NCBI RefSeq assembly: GCF_000276805.1
Contig: NZ_AKXQ01000002.1
Span: 1 to 64,000, forward strand
Direction of reading: 5' to 3'
DNA length: 64,000 nt
Source of the DNA: Moritella dasanensis ArB 0140
Lineage (GTDB): Bacteria; Pseudomonadota; Gammaproteobacteria; Enterobacterales; Moritellaceae
Part shown: piece after piece, positions 16,701 through 27,605 of the stretch
How positions within the stretch are numbered: position 1 is the stretch's first letter
Layout: each line of letters starts with the position of its first letter
Notes under the pieces: model-generated
Databases searched by the model: none
What the model was told of the DNA's origin: nothing
The model's input: only the letters and a program-made list of their open reading frames with translations
Program-made: the position numbers and the translations under genes

Positions 16701-17209
16701 ATAATTCAAATTCATTACTGACATCAGCAAATCAAGTTTATCGACGCATTGCAGATAAAGTCAGTACGTTAGCACCCGTCACATTATTAGCCGCTCGTTT
16801 CTATGTCGGCTGGGCATTTTTCTCATCAGGACTAACTAAGTTAAATAACTGGGATAGCACATTATTTTTGTTTGAAGAAGAATACAGCGTGCCATTATTA
16901 CCTTACGAACTAGCCGCTTACTTAGGCACTGCGGCAGAGATTGTTTTACCCTTGTTGTTAATGGCTGGCTTGGCGAGTCGTTTCTCTGCATTGGGATTGT
17001 TCTTGGTTAATATTGTTGCTGTTATCAGCTTAGAAGATATTGCCGCGGCGGCTTATGCTCAACATGTTTTATGGGCAACGCTATTGTTACAAGTCGTCAT
17101 CTTCAGTGGCGGACGTTTTGCTGTGGATCATCTGGTTAAGCGCCAGCTAGCTAAAGACGAAATGTGTAAACATAAAGCTGTTGATACAAAAGTACCAACG
17201 GCGAGCTAA
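16697..17209 (+). CDS. DoxX-family membrane protein
   Basis: The 170-residue inner-membrane protein has four predicted helices. DoxX features are the ARFYVGWAFFSSGLTKL segment in the first helix and YLGTAAEIVLPLLLMAGLASR in the second. Its start ATG overlaps the bufC stop. DoxX proteins are common last members of bufferin/gig-type operons; an electron-transfer or membrane-stress role is suspected but undefined. It is followed by a 13-bp hairpin that probably ends the operon. Confidence 0.85.
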   Translation: MNNSNSLLTSANQVYRRIADKVSTLAPVTLLAARFYVGWAFFSSGLTKLNNWDSTLFLFEEEYSVPLLPYELAAYLGTAAEIVLPLLLMAGLASRFSALGLFLVNIVAVISLEDIAAAAYAQHVLWATLLLQVVIFSGGRFAVDHLVKRQLAKDEMCKHKAVDTKVPTAS

Positions 17210-17227
17210 GAGTTTCACATAACCGTA

Positions 17228-17263
17228 AATAACATAACCGACCATCCATGCGGTTATGTTATT
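17228..17263 (+). terminator. Hairpin at end of bufferin operon
   Basis: Perfect 13-bp arms AATAACATAACCG (17228-17240) and CGGTTATGTTATT (17251-17263) lie 18 nt past the DoxX stop. There is no T run beyond the stem. Confidence 0.55.
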
Positions 17264-17311
17264 AGCCAGCGAAAGTTGGCAGTCTTTCGCATGTTAAATG
17301 GACGTTATGTC

Positions 17312-18937
17312 ATGTCAATTTTATCTAGTAGTCGTATCGGTGTTCGTCTCGGGGCTAGTTTTTTAGCTTTTTTATTATTACTGGCACTCATCAGTGGTGT
17401 CGCTTTATCACGTATGAAAGAACAAGCGTTAATGTCTGCGCAGTTACTCAATCGTGATGTTTCTCGTGTAATACAAACGAATGAAATAAAAGCCCATGCC
17501 CAAAAATCTGCGTTAATCTTATTACAAATATTACCTACCTCAGAGCGTCATGAACGAGTCAAATTGTATAAAGAGATGGACAGTGAAAACAAAGTTTTGG
17601 ATCAACTAATTACTGATATCACTGTGTCTTATGGTAATAATCCGCCACCACAATTAAGTGTTTTCAATGCTATTAGAGCAACGTATTTCGATGCATTTAT
17701 TGAAACTGTTGAATACATTGAAATCGAACCTGAATTTGCTATTAGTCATTATAATCAAGAGACTCGTCCGGCATTAGAAGCGTTACTGAATGCCATCAAT
17801 ACATTTCAACAATTCGAACAACAACGCATGAGACATGAACAAAATGCTTCAGAGCAAGCAAATGAGATGGCTTTTAATTTGGTTATCTCGCTTGCTATTT
17901 CAGCGTTCATCTTAGGGGCTGTATTAGCTATTACTGTAAGCCGTAGTATTGCTCATCCAATATCAAAAGCAGTTAGCTTCGCCCGTGAAATTGCAAAAGG
18001 AAATTTACAACATCAAGACATTGCATCACGTCGAGATGAAATTGGCGAATTAAACGATGCGTTAAATGAAATGCGTAGCGGGCTATTTACCTTGATTTCA
18101 TCAATTAGAGAGTCATCTGAACAGATCCAATTTTCAGCAGATAAACTATCTGGACCGGTTAATTCAGTAAGTCAGGGGTCACTGCAACAAGTCACCTCTG
18201 TCAGAGAAATAAGCAACGCTATATTTGAGTTTTCTAAACAAAGTAATCAATCGTCAGACACGGCAAAGCAAGCCAAAGTACAATCTTCGACGGCACGTGA
18301 TTTAGCCAACGAAGGTAAAACCATGATTGAAAAAGCGTCTAACGAGTTTGTTCATATATCTCATACGATTAGTCTTTCAGCTAAAGCGGTAGTGGTGTTA
18401 CAGGAACGAGCCAAATCGGTTCGAGACTTGGTTGTTATCGTCAGTAATATTGCAAAACAAACAAACCTTTTAGCGTTAAATGCTGCTATCGAAGCGGCAA
18501 GGGCAGGTGAAAGCGGGCGTGGATTCTCGGTTGTAGCTGACGAAGTGCGTGCACTAGCCGGCCGTACGGCAAATGCCACAACAGAGATTAATGGTGTAAT
18601 CGATGCGATGGAGCAAGAGACTGAAAATGTGGTCGAAAAAATAAGTGTCGGTAAAGCAGAAATTGAACAAGGTGTTTTGATGCTGCAACAAATGGTAGGG
18701 CCTTTGGTTAATCTAAATGAAGGGGCGCAGTCATCATTGGATAATTTGCAAATGTTAGAAGCGTCGGTGGCTGACCAAGCGAATGAAAGTCAGCAAATAG
18801 AACTTAATGTGAAGCACATCAGTATCAAAGCCAACGAAAATAAAGCCGCAATCGATATCGTCACCGATACAACACTTAATTTAAGCGCAATGGCGAATAG
18901 TTTATCAACACAGGTTCAGAAATTTAAGCTAATGTAA
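17312..18937 (+). CDS. Methyl-accepting chemotaxis protein
   Basis: This encodes 541 residues from ATG 17312; the open frame extends to a TTG at 17276 without a better ribosome site. Architecture: N-terminal transmembrane helix, periplasmic four-helix-bundle-like sensor (about residues 35-185), second transmembrane helix ([19 protein letters not shown]), HAMP domain and a cytoplasmic MCP signalling domain. The conserved hairpin tip [18 protein letters not shown] is intact and followed by [18 protein letters not shown]. No C-terminal CheR-tethering pentapeptide is present. The ligand is unknown; the neighbouring amylase gene hints at sugars, speculatively. Confidence 0.9.
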   Translation: MSILSSSRIGVRLGASFLAFLLLLALISGVALSRMKEQALMSAQLLNRDVSRVIQTNEIKAHAQKSALILLQILPTSERHERVKLYKEMDSENKVLDQLITDITVSYGNNPPPQLSVFNAIRATYFDAFIETVEYIEIEPEFAISHYNQETRPALEALLNAINTFQQFEQQRMRHEQNASEQANEMAFNLVISLAISAFILGAVLAITVSRSIAHPISKAVSFAREIAKGNLQHQDIASRRDEIGELNDALNEMRSGLFTLISSIRESSEQIQFSADKLSGPVNSVSQGSLQQVTSVREISNAIFEFSKQSNQSSDTAKQAKVQSSTARDLANEGKTMIEKASNEFVHISHTISLSAKAVVVLQERAKSVRDLVVIVSNIAKQTNLLALNAAIEAARAGESGRGFSVVADEVRALAGRTANATTEINGVIDAMEQETENVVEKISVGKAEIEQGVLMLQQMVGPLVNLNEGAQSSLDNLQMLEASVADQANESQQIELNVKHISIKANENKAAIDIVTDTTLNLSAMANSLSTQVQKFKLM

Positions 18938-19030
18938 GAGGATCATATTAAGCGAACTAAATTCTCCACCCTATAACACTAATACTTTGATCTGGTTAAC
19001 AATTTAAGGCGTAGTTTGCAAGGATGATGT

Positions 19031-19085
19031 CCGACCTCTTATTCCGTTTTATGATGATATCAATTAATGGAATAACCAAGGTCGG
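19031..19085 (+). promoter_or_regulatory. Leader hairpin covering the malS ribosome-binding site
   Basis: CCGACCT (19031-19037) and TTATTCC (19039-19045) pair with AGGTCGG (19079-19085) and GGAATAA (19069-19075). The 3' arm contains the AAGG ribosome site just upstream of the ATG at 19089, so translation could be blocked when the hairpin forms. Confidence 0.45.
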
Positions 19086-19088
19086 AAT

Positions 19089-21155
19089 ATGAAATTCAAT
19101 AAGATAACGCTTGTACTTTTACTTGCGAGCCCCAGTTTGTTTGCGTCCCCAAACCTCACTATTTCAACGAGCACCAATAGTCGAGATTTTCCCCTTAACA
19201 GTGAATCGCCGTTAATAGTACCGCTGACCAAAGCGAGTTACACCTTAAAAGTGACGGGTATTAAGGGAAGCTGTGTGGCCCCAGCAGCACAAAAGGTAAA
19301 GTTCAACCAACCGCTAGGCTTGAATTGCGCATCTCCGACTGAGTTACCGATTAAAATTCGATTTAATGGCGATTACGCATTCACATTTGATGCCGATAAT
19401 AAAACGATAGTCATCAATCGCCAAGCCAAAAAGTCGACTCAAAAAGCATTTAAACGTCCGATACCACAAGTGCAATGTGATACTTATGATGGTGGCGAGG
19501 TGACGGTTAACCTAGGTGATACTTACAAAGATGGTACACAGTTAACCGACAAAATAAGCGGACAAGTTGTTAGTGTAAGTCAACAACAAGTAACCCTAAC
19601 CCCAGCAGCAAACAGCGGTGGATTAATATTGTTAGAACCTTTGCATAAACCAATTCAAGAGGCTGAATTTAACTGGCGTAATGCAAATATCTATTTTGTT
19701 ATGATCGATCGGTTTAATAACGCCGATACAAGTAATGATAATAGCTATGGTCGTCGTAAAGACGGTAAGGATGAAGTTGGCACCTTTCACGGTGGTGATT
19801 TAAAAGGCGTCATTGAGAAACTCGATTACATTCAAAGCCTAGGTACTAATGCTATTTGGCTTTCACCGATTGTAGAACAGGTACAGGGTTTTGTGGGTGG
19901 TGGTAACGCCGGGTCCTTTCCTTTTTATAGTTATCATGGATATTGGACTCGTGATTTCACTAAAATAGATAACAACTTTGGTAATGAAGATGATCTTAAA
20001 CGTCTTGTTGAACAGGCGCATAAACGCGGTATGAAAGTATTACTCGATGTCGTTATAAACCATTCGGGATATGCAACGTTAACGGATCTCCAAGAAGACA
20101 ATATTACTGTTGTTAATCCATCTGAAAACTGGCCTGAACAATGGGGTGATTGGCAACCGAGCAAGGGGCAAACTTGGCATAGTTTCAATGACAATATCGA
20201 TTATAACAATGCCGAATGGCGTAACTGGTGGGGCGGTGATTGGGTTCGTGCTGGCTTACCTGATTATCCTAAACCTGGCACAAATGATCGCACGCTATCT
20301 CTCGCTGGTTTACCTGATTTCATCACCGAATCGAGTAAAACGGTTACACCTCCGCAATGGTTATTGAATAACCCAGGTACGAGAGTCATTAACCGTGACA
20401 ACTATACCGTTGCTGACTATCTCATTAAATGGCAAACAGATTGGGTAAGACGATTTGGTATTGATGGTTACCGAGTGGATACTGTAAAGCATGTGTCTGG
20501 TGATGTATGGACGCGCTTAAAAGCAGCGGCGACAACAAGTTTAGAAGACTGGCGTGAAGAGAATGGTAAAACAGGTCAACCTTTTTGGATGATGGGGGAA
20601 GTGTGGGGGCATAGTGCTTATCGCAGCCCTTATTATGATGAAGGGTTCGACGCGCTGATCAACTTCGATATGCAGAAAAAGATGGATCAAGGCGCGAGTT
20701 GTTTTAGTCAGATGGCTGACACATACCAAAGTTATGCGGATACGTTAAAGCAAGAACCTGATTTTAATCCCGTTAGTTACATGTCATCGCATGATACCGA
20801 GCTTTTCTTTGGTCGCTTTAAGTCTTTTGAAATGCAACGTAATGCTGCCAGTGCGCTACTGCTAAGTCCTGGTGCCGTTCAAGTTTATTATGGTGATGAA
20901 GTCGCCAGAAATATTGGTCCTTATGCCGATGATTTCCATCAGGGGACGCGTTCTGATATGACTTGGTCACTCGATGTTGATCGTAAAAAATTGCTCAAGC
21001 ATTGGCAAACACTGGGTCAATTTAGGCAAGATCACCCTGCTATAGGTGCAGGTAACCATCAAGAGATTAAGCAACAAAATGGTTATGCGTTCTCCCGTAC
21101 ACTAGGTGCTGACACTGTCGTCGTTGCCTTTGCAGGTAAACCGAAATCACCCTAG
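19089..21155 (+). CDS. malS: Periplasmic alpha-amylase, MalS type (GH13)
   Basis: The 688-residue secreted enzyme has a signal peptide (cleavage near LFASP), an N-terminal beta-rich region (to about residue 200) and a GH13 catalytic domain. Catalytic signatures are IDGYRVDTVKHV (nucleophile Asp), MGEVWGH (acid/base Glu) and MSSHDTELFF (transition-state Asp), plus the DVVINHSGYATL calcium/substrate region. Sequence throughout follows E. coli MalS, for example YFVMIDRFNNAD and EVGTFHGGDLKG, and the length (676 in E. coli) agrees. It hydrolyses maltodextrins in the periplasm. No other mal genes lie in the window. The leader hairpin may control its translation. Confidence 0.92.
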   Translation: MKFNKITLVLLLASPSLFASPNLTISTSTNSRDFPLNSESPLIVPLTKASYTLKVTGIKGSCVAPAAQKVKFNQPLGLNCASPTELPIKIRFNGDYAFTFDADNKTIVINRQAKKSTQKAFKRPIPQVQCDTYDGGEVTVNLGDTYKDGTQLTDKISGQVVSVSQQQVTLTPAANSGGLILLEPLHKPIQEAEFNWRNANIYFVMIDRFNNADTSNDNSYGRRKDGKDEVGTFHGGDLKGVIEKLDYIQSLGTNAIWLSPIVEQVQGFVGGGNAGSFPFYSYHGYWTRDFTKIDNNFGNEDDLKRLVEQAHKRGMKVLLDVVINHSGYATLTDLQEDNITVVNPSENWPEQWGDWQPSKGQTWHSFNDNIDYNNAEWRNWWGGDWVRAGLPDYPKPGTNDRTLSLAGLPDFITESSKTVTPPQWLLNNPGTRVINRDNYTVADYLIKWQTDWVRRFGIDGYRVDTVKHVSGDVWTRLKAAATTSLEDWREENGKTGQPFWMMGEVWGHSAYRSPYYDEGFDALINFDMQKKMDQGASCFSQMADTYQSYADTLKQEPDFNPVSYMSSHDTELFFGRFKSFEMQRNAASALLLSPGAVQVYYGDEVARNIGPYADDFHQGTRSDMTWSLDVDRKKLLKHWQTLGQFRQDHPAIGAGNHQEIKQQNGYAFSRTLGADTVVVAFAGKPKSP

Positions 21156-21322
21156 TTTATATGATCTAGTTCAACAATTTAAGCTAGCGTAACATGTTGT
21201 CCTGATGACAAATTATGGTAATAGTGTATTTAAATGGGGGTATAACAAGCGATAAACCCTATTCCACAAGGCACTTATTAGTGAAAACGCTTCTATTCTT
21301 ACTATACGTAATGTAAGGTTTT

Positions 21323-21357
21323 AAAGTGTTAACAGATTGAGTGTCTGTTAACACTTT
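21323..21357. terminator. Perfect 14-bp hairpin between amylase and chemoreceptor
   Basis: AAAGTGTTAACAGA (21323-21336) pairs perfectly with TCTGTTAACACTTT (21344-21357), with a loop of 7 nt. It lacks a true T run but is the only structure likely to end malS transcription; it might also be an operator for the next gene. Confidence 0.5.
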
Positions 21358-21424
21358 ATTAACCGTTGCCGGGCTATACCGAACGATCACTTTTAGACAG
21401 CATTCATTAAAGCAGGGATTTCGC

Positions 21425-23104
21425 TTGAATATACTTAAAAACGTCACGCTATCATTTAAAATATCGAGTCTTGTCATCGTCTTACTGTTTTCATTGCTGT
21501 TTATTTCTGTCAATCTGATCGTCAATAGTCGAGCCGTTGTCGAAAACATAGAGTTAGATTCTGATATTAGGCAATTTTATTCAAACATGAACAATAAATG
21601 GAAAGACATTCTCAAGGCTTATCAGTTTTCAGAAGAAGTAGGCATGAAGTTTTCTGCAAGGGCGGTAGAGCAAGAAGCGCTAGTGGTCGCTACCGATAAA
21701 GTTCAAACGTTGATTAACGATTACGTGGCCAGTTTGATGACAGCGAGTAATACCCTTGAGAGTGAATGGAATTCGGAACTTGGACTTAGCCAAGCAGACG
21801 GGATATTTTCTGCTCGAGATAAATTAATAGAACAAGCAAAACACCTTAATACATCGTTATCGACATTAACGAATGTTTGGCTAACCAAAGCGACTTTTGT
21901 TGTACGTAAAAAATCGGAGAAGGCCGCTCATCTCGCTTTTCCTCCAGTTGTTGGCACTATTGAAACGATAAATAAGATGCATGACGAATTGGCTAGCATA
22001 CGTTCAGAAAGAATTATTGCAGCTCAAAATCAAATTGTAATTCAATCTATGCTTCTTGCCGCGAGCATATTCCTTATCGTCATTATTATGTCGGTATTAA
22101 TGTTGCGTCGGTTAAAGCAAGATTTACAGTCTATTGTCTCGGTAACACACTCATTGGCAGAAGGTGATTTGAGCAGAACGATTGAAACCGGCGACAACTG
22201 TGACGAGATTAGTGAAATCAAAAGATCTGTTTTCAGCATGACTGACAATTTGAATAATATCTTTAAATCCGTTACCTCGCTAGCAAACAATTTAAATGCG
22301 TCAACAGACGGGTTGCTCAGCGACAACAAGCAAAGAATTGATGATGCAGAATTTCAACATTCACAAATGACCAAGCTTTCAGGTTCTGTCGAAGCGCTTT
22401 ATTCTGTTTCAACCCAAGTGTCTGAACATGCAGACGGTGCCCTGACTAAATCAGATTATGCGATTGAATCGGCGATAAAAGGGAAAGTCATTGTGAACGA
22501 AACCATCGCGTCTATTCAAAGTTTAGCTGGCGAAATTGAAAACTCGGTATCTGCTATTCAACAACTGGATACAGAAGCGGACAACATTACGAGTATTCTC
22601 GAAGTCATCAAGAGCATTGCGGAGCAAACTAATCTGCTGGCATTGAATGCAGCAATTGAAGCAGCGCGTGCTGGTGAACAAGGTCGTGGATTTGCTGTTG
22701 TGGCAGATGAGGTCAGAAATTTAGCCAAGCGCACACAAGACGCCACGGCAGAAATTCAAGTAACACTTGAAACACTTAAGAAAAGTACGCTGGTGGCTGT
22801 ATCAACCATCAATGACAGCCACACCAAATCTCTGGAAAGTGTTAAGCATGTATCCAATGCAGGTAATGTGATCGATGAAATTAATATGTCCGTTAATCAA
22901 ATTAAAGACATTGCCAAAGATACATCAGCAGCGTCGTTCCTGCAGACAAATACACTTGACGAGATCCAAACCAATGTTAACGATGTTAATCAAGTCAGCG
23001 AAGAGAACACTACTCGCGCGCAAGTCTCAATGACTTCTGCGTCTTCATTATCAGATCTTAGCAAAGAGTTACTGAGTTCAATCAGTTATTTCAAATTAAA
23101 GTAA
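21425..23104 (+). CDS. Methyl-accepting chemotaxis protein
   Basis: This encodes 559 residues from a TTG start at 21425, chosen because AGGGA lies 6 nt upstream; the open frame extends to a GTG at 21341 inside the preceding hairpin. Architecture: N-terminal transmembrane helix ([20 protein letters not shown]), periplasmic helical sensor (about 50-190), second membrane helix ([19 protein letters not shown]), HAMP and MCP signalling domain with the tip [20 protein letters not shown]. No CheR pentapeptide. It is one of two chemoreceptors flanking the amylase gene; the ligand is unknown. Confidence 0.9.
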   Translation: MNILKNVTLSFKISSLVIVLLFSLLFISVNLIVNSRAVVENIELDSDIRQFYSNMNNKWKDILKAYQFSEEVGMKFSARAVEQEALVVATDKVQTLINDYVASLMTASNTLESEWNSELGLSQADGIFSARDKLIEQAKHLNTSLSTLTNVWLTKATFVVRKKSEKAAHLAFPPVVGTIETINKMHDELASIRSERIIAAQNQIVIQSMLLAASIFLIVIIMSVLMLRRLKQDLQSIVSVTHSLAEGDLSRTIETGDNCDEISEIKRSVFSMTDNLNNIFKSVTSLANNLNASTDGLLSDNKQRIDDAEFQHSQMTKLSGSVEALYSVSTQVSEHADGALTKSDYAIESAIKGKVIVNETIASIQSLAGEIENSVSAIQQLDTEADNITSILEVIKSIAEQTNLLALNAAIEAARAGEQGRGFAVVADEVRNLAKRTQDATAEIQVTLETLKKSTLVAVSTINDSHTKSLESVKHVSNAGNVIDEINMSVNQIKDIAKDTSAASFLQTNTLDEIQTNVNDVNQVSEENTTRAQVSMTSASSLSDLSKELLSSISYFKLK

Positions 23105-23147
23105 CTCGATTCTAGTCACCTTAAATAAACTGTTAACCTTAAAACAT

Positions 23148-23192
23148 GCAATTAACCCTAAAGTATTAAACTTACATTTTAGGGTTAATTGC
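23148..23192. terminator. Perfect 15-bp inverted repeat after chemoreceptor gene
   Basis: GCAATTAACCCTAAA (23148-23162) and TTTAGGGTTAATTGC (23178-23192) are perfect arms around a 15-nt loop, 44 nt after the stop. There is no T tract. The remaining intergenic DNA to 23404 holds no recognised feature. Confidence 0.5.
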
Positions 23193-23404
23193 TCGGAGAC
23201 ATAGTCTAAAGGGTATTATTTGGCTCCCGTCAACGTCATAGACGATGCTCCTGCGCACTATTACTTCATTATTGTGACCTACATCCTCAGTAACTTAGGT
23301 AACGATGTCTTTATTATCTATACTAATAACAACAAGATACATCCTTTAATCCGATGATTACCAATATAAATCGAGTGGTCGGTTGTTACCTATAGGTTTA
23401 ATTT

Positions 23405-25855
23405 ATGCTACAAAGAATGAACAACTTATCAATTAGAAATAAAATATTTATGTGCGCATCGATCCCAATTCTGCTGCTGATAAATATTTCGATAGTGGTT
23501 TATATCAATATAGAAAGAACAATCAGCACCGCAAAATGGGTTGAGCATACTCATGCAGTTACAGCAAAAGGCCATGAATTAGTTAAGTTAATGTTGGACA
23601 TGGAAACAGGTGAACGCGGTTATTTAATTACGGGTAAATCTGTATTCTTAGAACCCTATTACAGTGCAAAGGATATCTGGAACGAGCATATTCAGGCACT
23701 CAATATGCAGGTTTCAGATAACCCATCCCAAGTAGCAAAGATTGAACAAATAGGTGAATTACAAAAAAGATGGATAAACGAAGCTGCTGAAATAGAGATT
23801 GCAGCGAGAAAGCGGGTCCAGAATGATGGCTCATTAATTATTGTGATCCAGTTAATTGAATCACAAACAGGTAAACAAATAATAGACAATATAAGAGCTA
23901 TTACAGCTGATTTTATTGAAGAAGAGAATCGTTTACTGACTAAACGTCAAAATGAAGCGTTTAATACAGCAAATAACACAAAGATAATGATTGTTATTAG
24001 TACTCTACTTGCCATTGCTTTGGCTGGGATTACTACGCTATTCATGTCAAACAATATACTTATAAACCTTAGAAAATTGGTAGTTGGTACCGAAAGAATA
24101 ACTAAAGGCGATTTTGATTCCAAGATTACAATCACCAGTAAAGATGAGTTATTTACTTTAGCTGAATCATTTAACGATATGTCTAAGTCACTAAAGCAAT
24201 CCACCACTAAGATGGAAAAAGCACTCGAAGCCAAAAGCGAGTTTCTTGCCTCAATGAGCCATGAAATCCGCACTCCAATGAACGGGGTGTTAGGTATGCT
24301 TGGACTATTACTTGATACCAAGTTAGATAAAGAACAGTACTATAAAGCCAATATTGCTCAATCCAGTGCCCAGTCACTGCTTACGCTTATTAATGATATT
24401 CTTGATTTCTCTAAAATTGAAGCGGGTAAATTAACCCTCGAGAATATTCCGTTTGATTTACGCAAAACACTAGAGGACGTGAGTGAAAGTTTAGCGTTGC
24501 AAGCGCATCAAAAAGGCTTGGAATTGGTGCTCGATATTGCCAGTGTCAGCAATATCGCGATAAAAGGGGATACGCATCGACTGCGTCAAGTTTTAACTAA
24601 CGTTATTGGTAACGCAATTAAATTTACGGACGCGGGAGAAATCGTTATTCGCGCCTCCACCAAACAAATCGATAAGCATAACGTGCAGTTTACTTGCCAT
24701 ATTATTGATACTGGTATTGGCATTCCGCTAGATAAGCAAGCTTCCTTGTTTGAATCATTTACTCAGGTTGATACATCGACAACACGCGAATATGGGGGCA
24801 CCGGCTTGGGCTTGAGCATCTGCCTGCGTTTATCCGAATTGATGTCTGGGACAATTAGCGTAACAAGTGTGATTGGTAAGGGCAGTTGTTTCACTATCAT
24901 CATTCCGCTGGATGTGATTGACCAGCAACCTATTGCTATACCAGTTATAAATATAAGTGAATTGACTGTGTTAATTGTCGACGACAATGAATCCAACCGG
25001 AATGTTATGTCCGGTTTATTAGCGACATGGGGCGCGGTTGTCGTCGAGGCTGTGAATGCAACGCAAGCATTACAGATTTGTCAGGATCGTGTAGAACAAC
25101 AACGCAAACCTATTTTTGATATTGCCTTTATAGATATGAAAATGCCTGACATGGATGGCATGGCACTAGGTAACCAGTTACATAACAATAATGACTTTGC
25201 TAACATGAAACTAATCTTGATGACTTTTATCGACGAATTGGATGAAACTGAGCACTTTACTCAGTCTGGCTTTAGCGATTATGTTGTTAAACCGGCAACA
25301 GCATCCGGTCTCGTTGCTGCATTAGCAATAACGAAGGCGGATCCTGACTCATTCAAAAAATCTCAACTGCCTGTTTACAATCATGTTAAAAATAACTCCA
25401 GACTGAACAAAGCAAACCCTAAAACCAGCTGGACAAAAGCAACCCGTATTCTCTTGGTTGAAGATAATAAAGTGAATCAGTTGGTTGCAAAAGCGCTATT
25501 GCTCAAATATAACCTAACGGTAGAAGTGGCTAATCATGGTGGTGAGGCGATAGATAAACTAAGTCAGTCCCATTACGATTTAGTACTGATGGACTGTCAA
25601 ATGCCAATAATGGGCGGGTTTGAAGCCACCCAGAGAATTCGTTCTGGAGACGCCGGTGAATCAAATCATCAGATACCCGTCATTGCGTTGACCGCAAGTG
25701 TGATGGCTGGTGATAAGGAAAAGTGTTTTAACGTTGGCATGAGTGATTACTTAAGTAAACCTATCGATGTAGAAGAACTTGAAGGTATATTATTAAAGTG
25801 GTTAAAACCCGAAAAATGTGATGACGCTGTTGTAGATAATATCTACTATCAGTAA
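23405..25855 (+). CDS. Hybrid sensor histidine kinase (CHASE3-HAMP-HisKA-HATPase-REC-REC)
   Basis: The 816-residue membrane kinase has two transmembrane helices (about 15-37 and 195-215) enclosing a CHASE3 extracellular sensor with [13 protein letters not shown]. It continues with HAMP, HisKA (phospho-His in [13 protein letters not shown]), an ATPase domain ([25 protein letters not shown]) and two receiver domains: [12 protein letters not shown] with acceptor in [11 protein letters not shown], and [11 protein letters not shown] with [11 protein letters not shown]. No Hpt domain is fused, so phosphotransfer to a separate Hpt protein is expected. No partner regulator adjoins it; the signal is unknown. 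Confidence 0.92.
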   Translation: MLQRMNNLSIRNKIFMCASIPILLLINISIVVYINIERTISTAKWVEHTHAVTAKGHELVKLMLDMETGERGYLITGKSVFLEPYYSAKDIWNEHIQALNMQVSDNPSQVAKIEQIGELQKRWINEAAEIEIAARKRVQNDGSLIIVIQLIESQTGKQIIDNIRAITADFIEEENRLLTKRQNEAFNTANNTKIMIVISTLLAIALAGITTLFMSNNILINLRKLVVGTERITKGDFDSKITITSKDELFTLAESFNDMSKSLKQSTTKMEKALEAKSEFLASMSHEIRTPMNGVLGMLGLLLDTKLDKEQYYKANIAQSSAQSLLTLINDILDFSKIEAGKLTLENIPFDLRKTLEDVSESLALQAHQKGLELVLDIASVSNIAIKGDTHRLRQVLTNVIGNAIKFTDAGEIVIRASTKQIDKHNVQFTCHIIDTGIGIPLDKQASLFESFTQVDTSTTREYGGTGLGLSICLRLSELMSGTISVTSVIGKGSCFTIIIPLDVIDQQPIAIPVINISELTVLIVDDNESNRNVMSGLLATWGAVVVEAVNATQALQICQDRVEQQRKPIFDIAFIDMKMPDMDGMALGNQLHNNNDFANMKLILMTFIDELDETEHFTQSGFSDYVVKPATASGLVAALAITKADPDSFKKSQLPVYNHVKNNSRLNKANPKTSWTKATRILLVEDNKVNQLVAKALLLKYNLTVEVANHGGEAIDKLSQSHYDLVLMDCQMPIMGGFEATQRIRSGDAGESNHQIPVIALTASVMAGDKEKCFNVGMSDYLSKPIDVEELEGILLKWLKPEKCDDAVVDNIYYQ

Positions 25856-25902
25856 CACGCAGACCAAATCATTTTAAGTTACTGGCTGAAGCCAATACGA
25901 CG

Positions 25903-25934
25903 AAAAAAGCCAATTATATGTAATTGGTTTTTTT
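25903..25934. terminator. Rho-independent terminator after hybrid kinase
   Basis: CCAATTA and TAATTGG form a stem with a 4-nt loop, extended by an A6 tract pairing with T7. It functions in the plus direction and possibly in both. Confidence 0.8.
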
Positions 25935-26068
25935 GATCCTAGTATTTGCCTGTGGTTATAACTCAGTGGTAATATCGTTAGTAATATAAATATCCTACCA
26001 GTGCAGTCACTGGTATTAATTTTATACCCTATATCAAGGCTGTAACTCCTTATGAACGAGGTGACGAC

Positions 26069-27064
26069 ATGAAAGTAGCCGTTTTTAGTACTAAAAGTTA
26101 TGATCAGAAATCCCTTGATTTGATAAATCAAAATTATCAACATGAATTAGTTTACTTTGACTTTAGATTGACACAGCAAGTCGCGCGCGTGACTGAAGGG
26201 TTCCATGCTGTTTGTGCATTTGTTAATGATGATCTAAGTGACGCCGTGCTCACCATATTGGCAAACCACGGGGTAACCATTATCGCCATGCGTTGCGCAG
26301 GGTTTGATAACGTAGATCTTGCCGCGGCCAAACGCCTTGGTATTCAGGTTGTTCGCGTACCCTCTTATTCTCCCGAAGCGATTGCTGAACATACCATCGG
26401 TCTTATGTTGAGCTTGAACCGTCATATTCATCGTGCATATCAACGTACACGTGACGTTAACTTTATGCTTGATGGATTAACAGGCTTCAATTTTCATGGT
26501 CGCACAGTCGGTGTTATTGGAACCGGAAAGATTGGTATCGCGACAATGCGGATTCTCAACGGTTTAGGCATGAATATTTTAGCTTTTGACCCGTATGAAA
26601 ATCAGATGGCCTTAGAGCTTGGTGCAACTTACGTATCGCTTGATGAGATTTACGACAAGGCTGATGTGATCACTTTGCACTGCCCAATGACAGAAGACAA
26701 TTACCATATGTTGAATACAGCAGCCTTTGACAAAATGCGTGATGGGGTCATGATCATTAATACCAGTCGTGGTGGTTTACTTAATTCTAAAGATGCCATC
26801 GACGCCTTGAAAGCCAGAAGAATAGGGGCTTTAGGAATTGATGTTTATGAAAACGAGAAAGACTTATTCTTTCAGGATAAATCGAATGATGTCATTGAAG
26901 ATGATGTATTCCGTCGATTATCATCATGCCACAACGTGCTATTCACCGGTCATCAGGCATTTTTAACTGAAGAAGCACTTGCCAATATTGTCGACACAAC
27001 TCTCGGTAATTTGCAATTTTATGAGCAAGGTAAGACGTCAGGTAACGAAATGGTTAATCCGTAG
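26069..27064 (+). CDS. ldhA: Fermentative D-lactate dehydrogenase
   Basis: The 331-residue cytosolic D-2-hydroxyacid dehydrogenase reduces pyruvate to D-lactate with NADH. The N-terminal catalytic half contains CAGFDNVDL and VPSYSPEAIAEH. The Rossmann fold starts at VGVIGTGKIG with FDPYEN as the NAD-selective acidic end. Catalytic Arg lies in NTSRGGL, Glu in IDVYENEK and His in FTGHQAFLT. Length and motifs match E. coli LdhA (329 residues). The ATG has a GAGGTGA ribosome site. It is monocistronic; no clear FNR box was seen upstream. Confidence 0.92.
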   Translation: MKVAVFSTKSYDQKSLDLINQNYQHELVYFDFRLTQQVARVTEGFHAVCAFVNDDLSDAVLTILANHGVTIIAMRCAGFDNVDLAAAKRLGIQVVRVPSYSPEAIAEHTIGLMLSLNRHIHRAYQRTRDVNFMLDGLTGFNFHGRTVGVIGTGKIGIATMRILNGLGMNILAFDPYENQMALELGATYVSLDEIYDKADVITLHCPMTEDNYHMLNTAAFDKMRDGVMIINTSRGGLLNSKDAIDALKARRIGALGIDVYENEKDLFFQDKSNDVIEDDVFRRLSSCHNVLFTGHQAFLTEEALANIVDTTLGNLQFYEQGKTSGNEMVNP

Positions 27065-27233
27065 TCCCCCTAAATATGATGCTCACGGCTGATGGAAAGT
27101 GAGTGAGGCGTTGTTGTTGCTGTTAACGCTAATGTGGATGTGTTTATGTTGGCGCGTCCATCTTAGTGATGAAATAAGTTGATCCTTATTCCTGTTCAGT
27201 GCGTATATAACTACAAGAATAAAGACAATTTTC

Positions 27234-27276
27234 GATTGAAACGAATGCTTAATCAATCACAGCATTCGTTTCAATC
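27234..27276. terminator. Perfect 16-bp inverted repeat
   Basis: GATTGAAACGAATGCT (27234-27249) and AGCATTCGTTTCAATC (27261-27276) are perfect arms around 11 nt, between ldhA and the DUF3081 gene. A terminator without T run, or an operator 47 nt upstream of the next start, are both possible. Confidence 0.45.
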
Positions 27277-27322
27277 ATTAATATAATCTGACTAGTACTG
27301 GATTTCCAGAATAGGGGTAGCT

Positions 27323-27592
27323 ATGGATGTGAACAAGTTAGAAAAACGGAATTTGTTAAAAGCATTTAATCTCATTACCAGTAAAGGCTGCAAGTCCAAC
27401 GGTGCTTATGAGTTTTCAGATATTAGAGCATCACATGATTTCGATGGCTATACGTGTTGGTTAACCTATAAAGATTTGACCATCACGTTGTTATTTCATG
27501 GGCCGTATAGATTTGATTACAAAGATAAAGAGACCGTAGATATATTCTTTAAAAAGATATCAAAATTACTCGTTGATAAAGACAATGAATAA
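27323..27592 (+). CDS. DUF3081 family protein
   Basis: The 89-residue protein has the DUF3081 pattern: an N-terminal helix (LLKAFNLITSKG), the central ASHDFDGYTCWLTYKDL motif and a FHGPYRFDY segment near the C-terminus. The family is restricted to gammaproteobacteria and has no known function. A GGGGTAGCT stretch precedes the ATG. It lies 13 nt upstream of the Trp-rich TIGR02450-like gene, and the two probably form an operon. Confidence 0.7.
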   Translation: MDVNKLEKRNLLKAFNLITSKGCKSNGAYEFSDIRASHDFDGYTCWLTYKDLTITLLFHGPYRFDYKDKETVDIFFKKISKLLVDKDNE

Positions 27593-27605
27593 CAAGGAGC
27601 CGACT

